Below are positions 1 through 5,790 of a stretch of 8,679 nucleotides of DNA, piece after piece. The notes beneath the pieces are model-generated. The model had not been told where the DNA came from. It ran no database searches and saw nothing but the letters and a program-made list of their open reading frames with translations. A program made the position numbers and the translations under genes. The stretch spans positions 1 through 8,679 of the forward strand of contig JAILDS010000152.1 of the NCBI GenBank assembly GCA_024689165.1, in the 5' to 3' direction. Within the stretch, counting starts at the first letter, position 1. Each line of letters begins with the position of its first letter. This DNA is from Clostridia bacterium. GTDB lineage: Bacteria > Bacillota > Clostridia > Oscillospirales > Acutalibacteraceae.

Positions 1-289
1 GTGGATCGACGTCGGCGGCAAGGACCCCTGCGATTATCTCAGAAAGCTCAGGGGCAGGGTGAAGGTAGTCCACTTCAAGGACTATGATTACGATGAGAAC
101 GGGAACAGGCATTTCACTTCCCTGGGCAAGGGCAGGGTCGATCTGAACGCCTGCTTCAGAGTCTGCCAGGACCTCAGGATCCCCTACATCGTCTACGAGC
201 AGGACGGCGACTGGACTGACGGCGACCCGTTCAAGGCGACCGAGGAATCCTGGGCTTACATGCAGGAGCTGGCCGAAAAAAATAAATAA
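1..289 (+). CDS. Sugar phosphate isomerase/epimerase, 3' end (partial)
   Basis: The reading frame is open from base 2 to the TAA at 287-289, so this is the last 95 residues of a gene that begins before the window. A GTG at 59 is an internal Val codon, not a start. Visible features fit the C-terminal part of the xylose-isomerase-like TIM barrel family (AP endonuclease 2 superfamily). WIDVGGKDP at the visible start holds the Asp that normally binds the metal, followed by DYLRKLRGRV, then VHFKDYD on the next barrel strand, then a LGKGRVDL segment matching the usual GxGxVD loop, and IVYEQD with the last metal-ligand Glu. Members isomerise or epimerise sugars, sugar acids or inositol derivatives in the cytoplasm. 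The exact substrate is not visible. The gene is followed at once by two terminator hairpins, so it is the last gene of its transcript. Confidence 0.88.
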   Translation, partial: WIDVGGKDPCDYLRKLRGRVKVVHFKDYDYDENGNRHFTSLGKGRVDLNACFRVCQDLRIPYIVYEQDGDWTDGDPFKATEESWAYMQELAEKNK

Positions 290-297
290 TGAACCCG

Positions 298-325
298 GCG
301 GCGCGAGACCCTCGCGCCGCTTTTT
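298..325 (+). terminator. Rho-independent terminator of the isomerase gene
   Basis: A perfect 10-bp GC-rich stem (298-307 with 311-320) has a 3-nt loop and is followed by TTTTT at 321-325. It lies 9 nt after the isomerase stop codon and is oriented for the + strand. Confidence 0.9.
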
Positions 326-344
326 CCGGCCTTTTAAAGCAAAC

Positions 345-374
345 AAAAAAACGGATGCCGGCATCCGTTTTTTT
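345..374. terminator. Bidirectional terminator, perfect 30-bp palindrome
   Basis: Seven A, then ACGGATGCC-type stem sequence, then its exact reverse complement and seven T. The GC core is 352-367 (cggatgcc/ggcatccg), flanked by A7 (345-351) and T7 (368-374). Because the A run becomes a T run on the other strand, it can stop both the rightward isomerase transcript and the leftward symporter-gtrA transcript. It sits 32 nt beyond the stop of the GtrA-family gene. Confidence 0.9.
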
Positions 375-406
375 CGCGTCTATTCGTCCGGGAAAATCGC
401 TAAAGC

Positions 407-946
407 TTATTCCTTCTTTTCCTTCGGCTTCCTGAAAAGGATCTTGTCCACGGGGAAATAGAGGAAGAACTGTACCGCAGAGCAGATCATGGTCGCGGCG
501 TTAGCCGAAAGGTCGTCGCCCCATGAGAGCTTTTCCATGAAAACGTCCTTGAGGGTGGGGTTGAGCCACGCGGAGAAAGCGATGAGCGCGACGGTGAATA
601 CTATATAGATCGGAAGCGTGATCGCGATATTCGCCCCGGAATTGAAGGTTTTTTCCCTGTTGACGAAAAATGACACGATCTGCGCGACTATATTCGCGGT
701 GTTGTTGACGATAAAGTAACCCAGGCCGCCGATAGCAGCGGGGCAGACGAAGACCCACCACTGGAAATCCTGCCCGCTCGCGTACATCTCTTTGATGGGC
801 GGCAGCAGCTTCAGCAGGTTGAGCAGCGCGAACTGCACTATCATCGCCAGAAGCGATACGAATATGAATTTTATGAACTGCCAGAACGTCTTTACGCCGG
901 AGCCCTTCGCCTCGGCGGATGCGTCGATCTTGTCAAGCGCGCCCAT
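407..946 (-). CDS. GtrA-family membrane protein
   Basis: A protein of 179 residues in the cytoplasmic membrane, with four hydrophobic segments at about 24-46, 64-94, 106-128 and 147-167 and a basic C-terminus (FRKPKEKKE). The segment SFFVNREKTF at 92-101 is the hallmark of the GtrA family (Asn-Arg followed by an aromatic before TM3). The family's best-known members are thought to help move lipid-linked sugars, such as undecaprenyl-phosphate-glucose, across the membrane for cell-surface glycan synthesis. Many bacterial members have no proven role. The ATG is chosen because AGGAGGG (955-961) lies 8 nt upstream. It follows the sugar symporter gene by 47 nt on the same strand and shares its terminator, so the two are probably cotranscribed. 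No glycosyltransferase is next to it here, so the O-antigen-type role is only family-level inference. Confidence 0.87.
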   Translation of the reverse strand: MGALDKIDASAEAKGSGVKTFWQFIKFIFVSLLAMIVQFALLNLLKLLPPIKEMYASGQDFQWWVFVCPAAIGGLGYFIVNNTANIVAQIVSFFVNREKTFNSGANIAITLPIYIVFTVALIAFSAWLNPTLKDVFMEKLSWGDDLSANAATMICSAVQFFLYFPVDKILFRKPKEKKE

Positions 947-993
947 GGTCGTTGCCCTCCTGTTATCGGATAAGTGTTGTGCCCGTTTTTTTC

Positions 994-2607
994 TTACAGC
1001 TTCTCGTGAGTGTCGGCCACACTCATCTGACGGCGGCTGACTTCCTCAAGATCTTCCGCGGAACCGGTCGTCGAGACGGAGGCAAGCTCGCTGCGCCTCT
1101 GAAGGAGCTCGGCGTACATCTTCTCTTTCTTCTCGCCGGCGAGGTCGTAGAACAGTATCGGTATGATCGAGAACATCCCGGTCAGGAAAGGCATGCCGGC
1201 GAACATCGTGAACAGCCACCACTGGGTGTTGGAGCTCTGCTTCACGCCCTCGGTCGTGTACGCGGTCTGGTCGTAGCCTATCCATTTTTTGATGAGCGTC
1301 TGGACGGTGCCGGTGAACACGCCCGCCAGCTTGGCGGCGAGGCCCTTCGCGACGGAGGTCATGCCCTCCGTGCGGTAGCCGTTCCTCCACTCGCAGTAGT
1401 CCATGCACTCGTTGTACATCTCTCTGCCGATAACGCCGCGGACGCCGTAGAACATCATGAACGCGCACTCCCACAGGGTAAGGCAGATCGCCATGACGAG
1501 CACGTTTTTGTAAAGGCCGTGCTTCTTGCCTCCGATACACCCGATGAGCCACACCGGGAACATCAGGATATCGCCGCTCTTCGCGCCTAAGATGTAAAGC
1601 GTCCTTGTGGAGAAATGCCTCCTGAACCACGGCACGAGCGCGTAGCCGACGGGGTTGAGGATGAGGTCGGGTATGCCGGTTATGAGATAAAGCGAACCGA
1701 AATTGAGCACGTCGTAAAGATAGGTCGATTTGCTCCCGCCTATGCTGAACTTGCCCAGCACCTCGGAAAGGGTGAGCAGCAGTATGGGTTTGTTGTTGAT
1801 TATGGAGCGGATGCCCTGTTTGATACTGGGCCTGTCGACCGACTGCATGACCCTCTCGCGGGCGATCAGGTTGAAATAGAAGGACGCGGTGCCGGAGACC
1901 AAGGCGGTAAACACGCCCATGCCGCAGTAAAGCCCCGTATACAGCTGTTTGAGGCTGCTGCCCTCGCCGGCCTTTATGACGCCGTTGCCGATGAAGTCGG
2001 ACAGAATGGACATTATCTGTTCGGGCAGCTTTTCACCCAGAAGACCGCTGAAGAATTCCGCCACGGTTATCAGCCGCGTTCGGTCGACCGGGTGCGGCGT
2101 TATGGTGGCGATGAGTCCCTCCTGAGATATGGAGCGGAATGTGCCGGCTCCCTCTCTGACAAGCGTCATCACAAAGTACGTGATGAACTTGCCTATGTGC
2201 TTGAGCCCCGTGTTTGGGAAGATCAGCGGCAGTATCCAGTAGAAGATCGTGCCCAGAGTGCCGGGACCCGCCAGAAGGAGCAGGTAGGGTTTGAACTTGC
2301 CCCAGCGGGTACGGGTCTTGTCGACTATGGCGCCGGTAAAAACGTCGTTGACGACGTCCCAGATGCCGTTGACGAAGGTGACTATCGCCTGAAAGCCGAG
2401 ATCGACCTCGAGGATGTTCGTTATGTATCTGTCGGAAAAGTTGTTGATGTTGAAGGAACAGGACATGTCCCAAAGAACGTAGGCTATGGTCTCTTTCCTG
2501 CCGACGTAGCGCCTGGACTCATGGACGAAATTACGCCCTTCCTCGGCAAAGTCCTCCGCCGGAGCCGGGGCCTGAACGTTTACCCCCGGGTTTTTGTTTT
2601 CCGCCAC
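994..2607 (-). CDS. GPH-family (MelB-like) sugar:cation symporter, MFS
   Basis: A membrane protein of 537 residues from the GTG start, somewhat longer than the usual 450-500 because of polar tails at both ends. It belongs to the glycoside-pentoside-hexuronide branch of the major facilitator superfamily, which imports glycosides, pentoses or uronides with H+ or Na+. Diagnostic segments are GIWDVVNDVFTG at 81-92, with Asp84 and Asp88 at the spacing of the MelB cation-site pair (D55/D59); then DKTRTRWGKFKPYLL at 96-110, the cytoplasmic loop 2-3 signature; DRTRL at 175-179; and NECMDYCEWRNGYRTEG at 399-415, the helix XI signature. The GTG is preferred over an in-frame ATG at 2691 because AAGGGGG (2615-2621) sits 7 nt before it and the promoter at 2651-2679 lies inside the longer frame. 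The sugar cannot be predicted. GtrA follows downstream. Confidence 0.9.
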   Translation of the reverse strand: MAENKNPGVNVQAPAPAEDFAEEGRNFVHESRRYVGRKETIAYVLWDMSCSFNINNFSDRYITNILEVDLGFQAIVTFVNGIWDVVNDVFTGAIVDKTRTRWGKFKPYLLLLAGPGTLGTIFYWILPLIFPNTGLKHIGKFITYFVMTLVREGAGTFRSISQEGLIATITPHPVDRTRLITVAEFFSGLLGEKLPEQIMSILSDFIGNGVIKAGEGSSLKQLYTGLYCGMGVFTALVSGTASFYFNLIARERVMQSVDRPSIKQGIRSIINNKPILLLTLSEVLGKFSIGGSKSTYLYDVLNFGSLYLITGIPDLILNPVGYALVPWFRRHFSTRTLYILGAKSGDILMFPVWLIGCIGGKKHGLYKNVLVMAICLTLWECAFMMFYGVRGVIGREMYNECMDYCEWRNGYRTEGMTSVAKGLAAKLAGVFTGTVQTLIKKWIGYDQTAYTTEGVKQSSNTQWWLFTMFAGMPFLTGMFSIIPILFYDLAGEKKEKMYAELLQRRSELASVSTTGSAEDLEEVSRRQMSVADTHEKL

Positions 2608-2614
2608 CGAAAAA

Positions 2615-2621
2615 CCCCCTT
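2615..2621 (-). promoter_or_regulatory. Ribosome binding site fixing the GTG start of the symporter
   Basis: AAGGGGG on the minus strand, 7 nt from the GTG at 2607-2605. It decides the start against the in-frame ATG codons further upstream, which lack a Shine-Dalgarno sequence. Confidence 0.75.
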
Positions 2622-2650
2622 GTTTTTTTATCCTGCACAATATTAAACGC

Positions 2651-2679
2651 ATTTTACCATGATTTTCCGTGATGTTCAA
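2651..2679 (-). promoter_or_regulatory. Sigma-A promoter of the symporter-gtrA unit
   Basis: On the minus strand, TTGAAC (-35, 2679-2674) and TAAAAT (-10, 2656-2651) are separated by exactly 17 nt. Expected transcription start is near 2644, giving a leader of about 37 nt before the GTG. A/T-rich sequence directly upstream of the -35 could act as an UP element. Confidence 0.8.
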
Positions 2680-2681
2680 GA

Positions 2682-2727
2682 TTTTTTGCAAAAAACGTCG
2701 ATTTTTACGAAAAAGCGGTATTTTTTT
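2682..2727. promoter_or_regulatory. Phased A/T tracts between divergent promoters
   Basis: T6 at 2682-2687, A6 at 2690-2695, T5 at 2702-2706, A5 at 2710-2714 and T7 at 2721-2727. Tract centres advance by about 8, 11.5, 8 and 12 bp, averaging one helical turn. The first two form a perfect 14-bp palindrome (TTTTTTGCAAAAAA), and the next two an inverted repeat around ACG. The position fits intrinsic DNA curvature, UP elements for both promoters, or an operator. The observation is direct; the role is inferred. Confidence 0.5.
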
Positions 2728-2742
2728 GCCATGCAGGACGGC

Positions 2743-2771
2743 TTGACTTTTTGCGCGAGCGCGGGTATAAT
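2743..2771 (+). promoter_or_regulatory. Near-consensus sigma-A promoter of the aquaporin gene
   Basis: TTGACT (-35, 2743-2748) and TATAAT (-10, 2766-2771) are separated by 17 nt, with one mismatch to the full consensus. Expected start is near 2778, leaving a short leader of about 24 nt with GGAGG at 2791-2795. Such a promoter should be strong unless repressed. Confidence 0.88.
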
Positions 2772-2801
2772 CATGGTATGAATTAGAAACGGAGGTTCGA
2801 C

Positions 2802-3485
2802 ATGAAAAAGTACATCGCCGAGTTTATCGGCACCTTTGTTCTTGTGTTCTTCGGCTGCGGCACCGCTGCCGCTGTCGGCTGCAACGGCGCTGTCGCCGAC
2901 GGCGCATACTTCCTCACCGCTCTGGCATTCGGCCTTGTCATAGTCGCCATGGCCTATTCCATCGGCAATGTTTCCGGCTGCCACATCAACCCCGCAGTAT
3001 CCATCGCGATGCTGATCTCCAAGAAGATCGGCATAGTCGACTTTATCGGCTACGTCGTCGCCCAGTGCCTCGGCGCCATCGCCGGCGCGGGCGTGCTGAC
3101 CCTGTTCGTGGATAAAAACGTGAGCCTCGGTCAGAACGGTCTTTACGACGGCAATATCTGGCTGTCGCTGCTCATCGAATGCATCCTGACCTTCGTATTC
3201 GTCCTCGTCATCCTCGGCGTGACCTCGAAGACGGAGAACGGTTCCGTCGCCGGCGTCGTGATCGGTCTGTCGCTCACTCTCGTTCACATTCTCGGCATCC
3301 ACTTCACCGGGACCTCCGTCAACCCCGCAAGGTCTCTCGGCCCCGCCCTGTTCGTCGGCGGAGACGCTCTGAAGAACGTCTGGGTGTTCATCCTTGCCCC
3401 GCTCGTCGGCGGCGCGCTCGCTGCCGTCTGCTACGGTCTGCTCGATCCTGCGAAAAAAGCGGCTGCGGGCAAAAAGAAAAAATAA
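2802..3485 (+). CDS. aqpZ: Aquaporin Z-like water channel (MIP family)
   Basis: A protein of 227 residues, typical for the family, with six membrane helices and two re-entrant half-helices. Both signature motifs are intact: NPA at 63-65 and NPAR at 174-177. The aromatic/arginine selectivity filter matches E. coli AqpZ position by position: Phe43 in LAFGL, His162 in LTLVH, Thr171 in TGTSV and Arg177. This is the narrow, water-selective arrangement; GlpF-type glycerol channels have Gly or Ala in place of the His. The inferred role is rapid water passage across the cytoplasmic membrane. The C-terminal tail (DPAKKAAAGKKKK) is short and strongly basic. The ATG has GGAGG 6 nt upstream and a near-consensus promoter before it. 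A hairpin follows the stop codon, and a hydrolase gene starts 64 nt further on. Confidence 0.93.
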   Translation: MKKYIAEFIGTFVLVFFGCGTAAAVGCNGAVADGAYFLTALAFGLVIVAMAYSIGNVSGCHINPAVSIAMLISKKIGIVDFIGYVVAQCLGAIAGAGVLTLFVDKNVSLGQNGLYDGNIWLSLLIECILTFVFVLVILGVTSKTENGSVAGVVIGLSLTLVHILGIHFTGTSVNPARSLGPALFVGGDALKNVWVFILAPLVGGALAAVCYGLLDPAKKAAAGKKKK

Positions 3486-3492
3486 ATGATCT

Positions 3493-3518
3493 GCGGCGGG
3501 CTTTGCCCGCCGCCGTTT
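3493..3518 (+). terminator. Hairpin after aquaporin gene, probably a leaky terminator
   Basis: A 9-bp GC-rich stem (3493-3501 with 3505-3513) has a TTT loop. Only a broken T tract follows (CGTTTCTT), so termination may be partial and some transcripts may continue into the hydrolase gene 32 nt downstream. Confidence 0.6.
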
Positions 3519-3549
3519 CTTAAAAATCAACTGAAAGGAGAGCAATGAT

Positions 3550-4272
3550 ATGCGTTTGATCTTTATCGGTACTTCACACGGTGTGCCCGAGGCCCAGCGC
3601 CGCTGTTCGAGTTATCTTCTTGAGGTGAACTCGAGCTACTACGTGATCGATATGGGTACCCCCATCATTTCCGAGCTGCGCCGCAGAGGCATCCCGGTCT
3701 CATCGGTTAGGCTCGTTGCCTGCACCCATCCCCACGGCGACCACACGAACGGTCTGCCGTCCTTCGTCGACCTTATAAACTGGTATTTCGTCGACGCGAA
3801 CCCCGAGATCCTCCTGCCGAGCGAGAGGATGATACCGCCTCTTCGCGGCTGGATAGACGCGAACGGCGGCGGCGACGTCAGGGAGGACGTGAAGATCTCC
3901 TCTTATGAGCCGGGGCTTATCTACAAGGACGAAAACGTGTCCGTCACCGCGATCGCCACGAAGCATTGCGAGCGCTCGCACGCCTTCCTCGTCGAGGCTG
4001 AGGGGAAAAAGATAATCTTCTCCGGCGACCTGAAGCACCCGTCGGTGGATTTCCCGAAGATCGCCTATGAGGAGCCGATCGACCTTATTCTCTGCGAGCT
4101 TGCTCATTTTTCGCCTAACGACTGCGTTTCCGAGTTCGACAGGATGAAGGTCAAGCACGTCATCCAGACGCATATCAATCCGATGTGGGAGCCTCAGCTC
4201 GCCTCTCAGCTCGCGAAACGCCACCCGTACGAATACTCCGCCGCCAACGACGGGCTGGAGATAATGCTCTGA
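3550..4272 (+). CDS. Metallo-beta-lactamase-fold hydrolase, RNase Z-like subgroup
   Basis: A soluble protein of 240 residues with the complete metal-site set of the metallo-beta-lactamase fold. THPHGDH at 59-65 gives His60, His62, Asp64 and His65. His139 lies in ATKH, Asp160 in FSGD and His208 in QTHIN. The opening strand (MRLIFIGTSHGVP) and the order of motifs resemble the ElaC/RNase Z group of phosphodiesterases. However, it is shorter than tRNase Z (about 300 residues) and shows no obvious glycine/proline-rich flexible arm for tRNA binding, so a tRNA-processing role is not supported. A cytoplasmic hydrolase of a phosphodiester or other ester is the safest call. Start: ATG at 3550 with AAAGGAGAG at 3534-3542. 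An ATG at 3545 is out of frame. No clear promoter lies in the 64-nt gap after the aquaporin gene, so it may depend on read-through. Confidence 0.88.
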   Translation: MRLIFIGTSHGVPEAQRRCSSYLLEVNSSYYVIDMGTPIISELRRRGIPVSSVRLVACTHPHGDHTNGLPSFVDLINWYFVDANPEILLPSERMIPPLRGWIDANGGGDVREDVKISSYEPGLIYKDENVSVTAIATKHCERSHAFLVEAEGKKIIFSGDLKHPSVDFPKIAYEEPIDLILCELAHFSPNDCVSEFDRMKVKHVIQTHINPMWEPQLASQLAKRHPYEYSAANDGLEIML

Positions 4273-4304
4273 TCCTTAGCGTCCGAGACTGTTGACGTCA
4301 AAAC

Positions 4305-4330
4305 GCGCGCCCGGCTTGCGTCGGGCGCGC
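4305..4330. terminator. GC-rich hairpin between convergent genes
   Basis: A perfect 9-bp stem (4305-4313 with 4322-4330) with an 8-nt loop lies in the 123-nt gap where the hydrolase gene and the leftward operon converge. No T tract follows on either strand (TGTCGTTT rightward, GTTTTG leftward), so it would be a weak or factor-dependent terminator. Just left of it is a 10-bp palindrome TTGACGTCAA (4292-4301). Confidence 0.45.
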
Positions 4331-4395
4331 TGTCGTTTACAGATCGAAGACTGACGGTTTCAGCTGCGGCGCGCTGCCTTACGGGAAGGCTGCAC

Positions 4396-4920
4396 TCATG
4401 CGGCCTGTTTGCCTGCGCGGCGTTTTTTGACCGCGCGGACGAGAGCGAGAACGACGATGACGAGTATCGTCGCGTACATCAATGCCGTTTTCGCGACCGT
4501 ACACGCCGAAGCGAACGCCGCCGTCGCCTCGCCGACCGTCATTGCCCGCAGCATTATTATCGAGCAGACGTTCTCGGCGTAATCTGATACGGCGAGGAGG
4601 ATGGGCAGCGCGAGCAGCGGCGTGGCGCGTTTCTGAAGCCTGACGAGCAGCAGCGAGAAAAAAGACGTGTAGCAGACCGGATAAATAAAGTCGAGTGGAA
4701 GCTGCGCGCGCAGGTAGATGCTTCTGCCATCGTCGCCGATGAGCTCAAGAAAACGCAGCGCCGTCTCGCGCGTGTAGCCGAAGGACTGCATGTCGAAGCA
4801 GCGTATGCCGCCTGTGTTTTTTTCTATCGCGGGGATCAGCCAAAGGTTCATAACAAGGCAGATTACCGCCGTCGCGCACCCCGAGACCCACAGCAGGATC
4901 TTTTTTTTATCGGATCCCAT
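4396..4920 (-). CDS. Four-helix membrane protein of unknown function
   Basis: A protein of 174 residues with hydrophobic segments at about 8-29, 74-95, 101-124 and 140-164, and a basic C-terminal tail (KKRRAGKQAA). It is not a family with a known function that I can name. Its pattern looks like a widespread uncharacterised group: CFDMQSFGYT at 41-50 in a loop of about 43 residues after TM1, then GRSIYLRAQLPLDFIYP at 65-81, and SDYAEN at 112-117 inside TM3. The charged Asp and Glu within or beside helices are striking and could be functional. The ATG has AAAGGGG (4929-4935) 8 nt upstream. It is the last gene of the leuA operon, 45 nt after the amidohydrolase with no hairpin in between, so cotranscription is likely. 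A role in transport or membrane anchoring for that operon is guesswork. Confidence 0.75.
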   Translation of the reverse strand: MGSDKKKILLWVSGCATAVICLVMNLWLIPAIEKNTGGIRCFDMQSFGYTRETALRFLELIGDDGRSIYLRAQLPLDFIYPVCYTSFFSLLLVRLQKRATPLLALPILLAVSDYAENVCSIIMLRAMTVGEATAAFASACTVAKTALMYATILVIVVLALVRAVKKRRAGKQAA

Positions 4921-4965
4921 ACCGACCGCCCCTTTCTGTTTTTTCGATCCTCCGCCGGAAATCCG

Positions 4966-5790
4966 TTATGCCTGCACGGGGGTGAAGCCGATGACGCGCT
5001 CGGCCGTTTTCCGGAAGATCTTGTCGTAATCGTCTTCGGAAAGCCCCAGCGACATAAGGAAGTCTATCTCCGGCTGCTGCTGCCACAGGGGGTAGTCCGT
5101 GCCGAACATCATGCGGTCCGGAGTCCAGACGTCTATGAGCTGTTTCGCCTTTTCCCTGCCGAGGAAATACAGGGAAGAGGACGTGTCGACCGTCAGGTTG
5201 GGAAAGTCCGAAAGCTGTTTTGCCGACTGATCCCAGACGCTCCAGCCGGCGAAATGCGCGCCGATGAAGCTCAGGCCCGGGAAGGTCCTCAGTATGTTCG
5301 CTATCCTGTCGGGGTTCGAATAATCATACCTGTAATCGCCCGTGTGGACGAGCACCGGCATGTTCCTTTCCTCGCACCACGAATAGATGAGCATGGCCTC
5401 GGGTATGTCCGCGGCGAATTCCTGGATGTCCGGGTGGAGCTTCACGCCGCGAAGTTCCAGCCCGATAAGGTCTTCAAAGTCCTCCCTGAGCCTCGGCGAC
5501 AGCGGGTGCAGCGTTCCGAAGCCTATGAAACGCCCTTCGGACGCCGCGACGCAGCCCGATATGAAACGGTTGATGGAGCCGACCTGCAGCGGGTTCGTCG
5601 CCACGGAGTGCACCAGAAAACGGTCTATCCCGGCCTTCGCGCCGGACTCGATAAGCGTCCTTGCCGTGCCGTCGTGCGAGTCGCGCGGCAGCTCCGGATA
5701 GAACCTTTCAACGGACTCGACCGCCTTCAGGGCTATCTTTTCGGGATAGATGTGGCAGTGCGCGTCGATTATGTTTTTTGTGTTCATCAT
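4966..5790 (-). CDS. Amidohydrolase-superfamily protein (Amidohydro_2 type)
   Basis: A cytoplasmic TIM-barrel metalloenzyme of 274 residues. Motifs in order: DAHCHI at 9-14 (metal ligands His11 and His13), GVKLHP at 115-120, LVHTGD at 147-152 (His149), IGAHFAG at 176-182 (His179), and FGTDYP at 229-234 (Asp232, the late catalytic Asp). This order is that of the Amidohydro_2 group, which contains both hydrolases and non-oxidative decarboxylases such as the ACMSD and gamma-resorcylate types. The substrate is not readable. The gene overlaps the preceding CoA-ligase fusion by one base (TAATG), and no strong Shine-Dalgarno sequence precedes the ATG, so translation probably depends on reinitiation. 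A second ATG directly follows the first (MMNTK) and could also be used. Tight coupling suggests it acts on a product or precursor of the fusion protein. Confidence 0.88.
   Translation of the reverse strand: MMNTKNIIDAHCHIYPEKIALKAVESVERFYPELPRDSHDGTARTLIESGAKAGIDRFLVHSVATNPLQVGSINRFISGCVAASEGRFIGFGTLHPLSPRLREDFEDLIGLELRGVKLHPDIQEFAADIPEAMLIYSWCEERNMPVLVHTGDYRYDYSNPDRIANILRTFPGLSFIGAHFAGWSVWDQSAKQLSDFPNLTVDTSSSLYFLGREKAKQLIDVWTPDRMMFGTDYPLWQQQPEIDFLMSLGLSEDDYDKIFRKTAERVIGFTPVQA

Noticed and set aside
1615..2646. 343-codon open frame on the + strand opposite the symporter gene
   Set aside because: It is exactly antisense to a clear membrane transporter, has no recognisable domain and a composition typical of shadow frames in GC-rich DNA.
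2676..3545. 289-codon open frame on the - strand opposite the aquaporin gene
   Set aside because: It is rich in Asp, Glu, Gly and Ala with no domain, lies opposite a gene with intact NPA motifs, and runs through that gene's promoter and terminator.
4193..4214. Direct repeat of ctcagctcgc, 12 bp apart
   Set aside because: It lies inside the hydrolase coding sequence and only encodes the helical repeat QLASQLAK; no sign of a regulatory or mobile role.
4292..4301. Palindrome TTGACGTCAA in the convergent gap, resembling a -35 box or operator
   Set aside because: No matching -10 box at 16-18 nt on either strand and it lies downstream of both flanking genes.
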